Positions 62,742-64,000 of a stretch of 64,000 nt of DNA are shown in pieces. Made by a program: the position numbers and the translations under genes. A model generated the notes under the pieces. It was not told the origin of the DNA, did not search any database, and saw nothing but the letters and a program-made list of their open reading frames with translations. Source of the stretch: Geodermatophilus sp. YIM 151500 (GTDB taxonomy: Bacteria > Actinomycetota > Actinomycetes > Mycobacteriales > Geodermatophilaceae); assembly GCF_025716945.1 (NCBI RefSeq), contig NZ_JAOVZT010000002.1:426419-490418 (forward strand), given 5' to 3'. Numbering within the stretch: position 1 is the first letter of the stretch; each line of letters begins with the position of its first letter.

Positions 62742-63602
62742 ATGGACCAGCTGGTCTCCCAGCTGCTGCTCGGCCTGGTCAGCGGTGCGTTGCTCGTCCT
62801 GCTCGCGCTCGGCCTGAACCTGATCTTCGGGTTGCTGGAGTTCATCAACTTCTCGCACGGGGCGCTGTACATGGTCGGCGCCTACGTCGCCTCGTACCTG
62901 GCCGCGGCGACGGGCAGCATCTGGCTCGCCCTGCTCGTCGTGCCGATCGTGATGCTGCTCGTCGGCGCCGGCCTGGAACGGACGATCATCCGGCCGATGT
63001 ACGGGCGGGACCAGGTCGACGCCCTGCTGCTCACCTTCGGTCTCACCTACGTGCTCATCGAGGGCATCCGGATGATCGCCGGCTCCGGGGGTCGGCGGGT
63101 GCGGGCGCCGGAGCTGCTCGACTTCCAGGTGCCGCTGGGCATCGGCCGGCCCATCCCCGCCTACCTGCTCTTCGTCGTCCTGGTCGTGGCCCTGGTCGTC
63201 GGCGGCCTGTGGCTGTTCCTCCAGCGCACCGACGTGGGGCTGGTCGTGCGGGCCGGCATCCGCGACCACGTGATGATCCGGGCGCTGGGCGTGCGGTTCG
63301 ACCGCTACCGCACGCTGGTCTTCGCGATCGGCGTGGCCGTCGCCGGGATCGCGGGCGTGCTCACCGGCCCGATCACCGGCGTCTACCCGGAGATGGGGGC
63401 CGACATCCTGATCCTCGCCTTCGTCGTCGTCGTGGTCGGCGGGATGGGCAGCTTCTGGGGTGCGGTCGCCGCCGGCCTGCTCATCGGCGTCCTCGTGTCG
63501 CTGACCACGCTGTACGCCAGCGTGTACGCCGGCATCGTGCCGTTCGTCCTCATGATCCTCGTGATGACCTTCCGTCCGCGCGGCCTGCTGGGGGCGACGT
63601 GA
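62742..63602 (+). CDS. Branched-chain amino acid-type ABC permease (LivH-like)
   Basis: A 286-aa integral membrane protein with about eight helices. Family segments are LLALGLNLIFGLLEFINFSHGALYMVGAYVA at the start, LLTFGLTYVLIEGIRMIAG, VRAGIRDHVMIRALGVRFDRYRTLVFAIGVAVAGIAGVLTGPI (EAA-like loop) and VVVVGGMGSFWGAVAAGLLIGVL. The ATG after GGGAGGTGCGG is preferred over the GTG two codons upstream. It overlaps the next permease (GTGA). Confidence 0.93.
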   Translation: MDQLVSQLLLGLVSGALLVLLALGLNLIFGLLEFINFSHGALYMVGAYVASYLAAATGSIWLALLVVPIVMLLVGAGLERTIIRPMYGRDQVDALLLTFGLTYVLIEGIRMIAGSGGRRVRAPELLDFQVPLGIGRPIPAYLLFVVLVVALVVGGLWLFLQRTDVGLVVRAGIRDHVMIRALGVRFDRYRTLVFAIGVAVAGIAGVLTGPITGVYPEMGADILILAFVVVVVGGMGSFWGAVAAGLLIGVLVSLTTLYASVYAGIVPFVLMILVMTFRPRGLLGAT

Positions 63603-64000
63603 CCCACGTGACCACGACGCCGTCGTCCGACGGGACGCCGGTCGAGGGAGCCGCGCCGGCGACGCTGGCGCGCGTCCGCGGTTCCCGCGCCGCGCGCTGG
63701 ACCTGGGGGCAGCTGGGGCTGCTGCTGGTGCTGGCCGTCATCGTGCTGTTCACCGTGCCCAACCCGAGCCTGGCCATCGGCATGCTGATCTACGGGCTGT
63801 GGGCGGCCGGGCTGAACCTGCTGGTGGGGTACGGCGGCCTGGTCTCCTTCGGGCACGCCCTGCCCTTCGCCTGGGGTGGCTACGCCGCCGGCCTGGTGCT
63901 GCTGCACGTGAGCACGAGCGTCTGGCTCGCGCTGCTCGTCGCGGTCGCGTCGATGGCGCTGCTGTCGACGCTGGTCGGCGCCGTGTGCCTGCGGCGCACC
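63599..64000 (+). CDS. Branched-chain amino acid-type ABC permease (LivM-like), 5' part
   Basis: 134 residues are visible before the window ends, with no stop, so the gene is cut at the right edge. The GTG overlaps the livH-like stop; a second GTG at 63608 is also possible. After a 45-residue charged extension come hydrophobic helices with the LivM pattern (LIYGLWAAGLNLLVGYGGLVSFGHALPFAWGGYAAGLVLL). The ATPase genes of the system should lie further right. Confidence 0.9.
   Translation, partial: MTHVTTTPSSDGTPVEGAAPATLARVRGSRAARWTWGQLGLLLVLAVIVLFTVPNPSLAIGMLIYGLWAAGLNLLVGYGGLVSFGHALPFAWGGYAAGLVLLHVSTSVWLALLVAVASMALLSTLVGAVCLRRT

Noticed and set aside
61257-63269. 670-codon minus-strand frame opposite the Liv-type genes
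   Set aside because: It is antisense to two clearly recognisable importer genes and contains no domain.
18668-64000. Genomic island or plasmid brought in by a mobile element
   Set aside because: No integrase, transposase, att-like direct repeats or tRNA border were seen, and GC content and codon use look like the housekeeping part.

Overview
The window is very GC-rich chromosomal DNA (roughly 73% by eye) with many GTG starts, 4-base stop/start overlaps, short intergenic gaps and GGAGG-type ribosome sites. It looks like a high-GC actinobacterium. Gene content and order (ligA, ACT protein, gatCAB; ilvD, then ilvBNC-serA-leuB) suggest Geodermatophilaceae or close relatives such as Blastococcus, Modestobacter or Geodermatophilus; that placement is an inference. 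I see no tRNA, rRNA, CRISPR array, insertion sequence or phage gene.

Positions 1-18,663 are housekeeping. They hold the 3' part of ligA, a small NTF2-fold protein, an ACT-domain protein, the gatC-gatA-(65-aa membrane protein)-gatB operon, a PQQ-type sugar dehydrogenase lipoprotein, a D-2-hydroxyacid dehydrogenase and a PH-domain membrane protein. A branched-chain amino acid and serine block follows: ilvD; an attenuator with a 10-aa leader peptide; ilvB, ilvN, ilvC; a Q/G/Y-rich membrane protein; serA; leuB. Four genes in this part have a TAnnnT box 7-8 bases before the start codon, as expected for leaderless transcripts.

Positions 18,668-37,435 form a first catabolic block. It contains an acyl-CoA ligase butted against leuB; a minus-strand set (hydantoinase-like amidohydrolase, aldehyde dehydrogenase, enoyl-CoA hydratase, GntR regulator); an asparaginase; a flavin reductase fused to a GntR/FCD regulator; and a divergent run of luciferase-like monooxygenase, carboxymuconolactone decarboxylase-like protein, alpha/beta hydrolase and beta-hydroxyacid dehydrogenase. 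A PucR regulator then faces an FAD monooxygenase, a cyclase-family hydrolase and an SDR. The block ends in an Old Yellow Enzyme-type reductase broken by one in-frame TAG.

Positions 37,436-64,000 form a second catabolic block. An NMT1/SsuA-type ABC importer is interleaved with two CocE/NonD-type hydrolases and followed by a Gfo/Idh/MocA oxidoreductase and a 775-aa amidase. Next come a minus-strand two-subunit molybdenum hydroxylase with a DMT exporter, a hydrolase-SDR pair, a third CocE-type hydrolase, a winged-helix protein with a sodium symporter and an LVIVD-propeller protein, a luciferase-like monooxygenase with an amidohydrolase, and the start of a Liv-type ABC importer that runs off the window.

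The two catabolic blocks read as uptake, ester/amide cleavage, oxidation and beta-oxidation-like funnelling of one or more N-containing organic compounds. I cannot name the substrate. Similar TTGTS-N6-SACAA palindromes (S = G or C) occur before four transcription units of the second block, two of them imperfect, which suggests a shared regulator.
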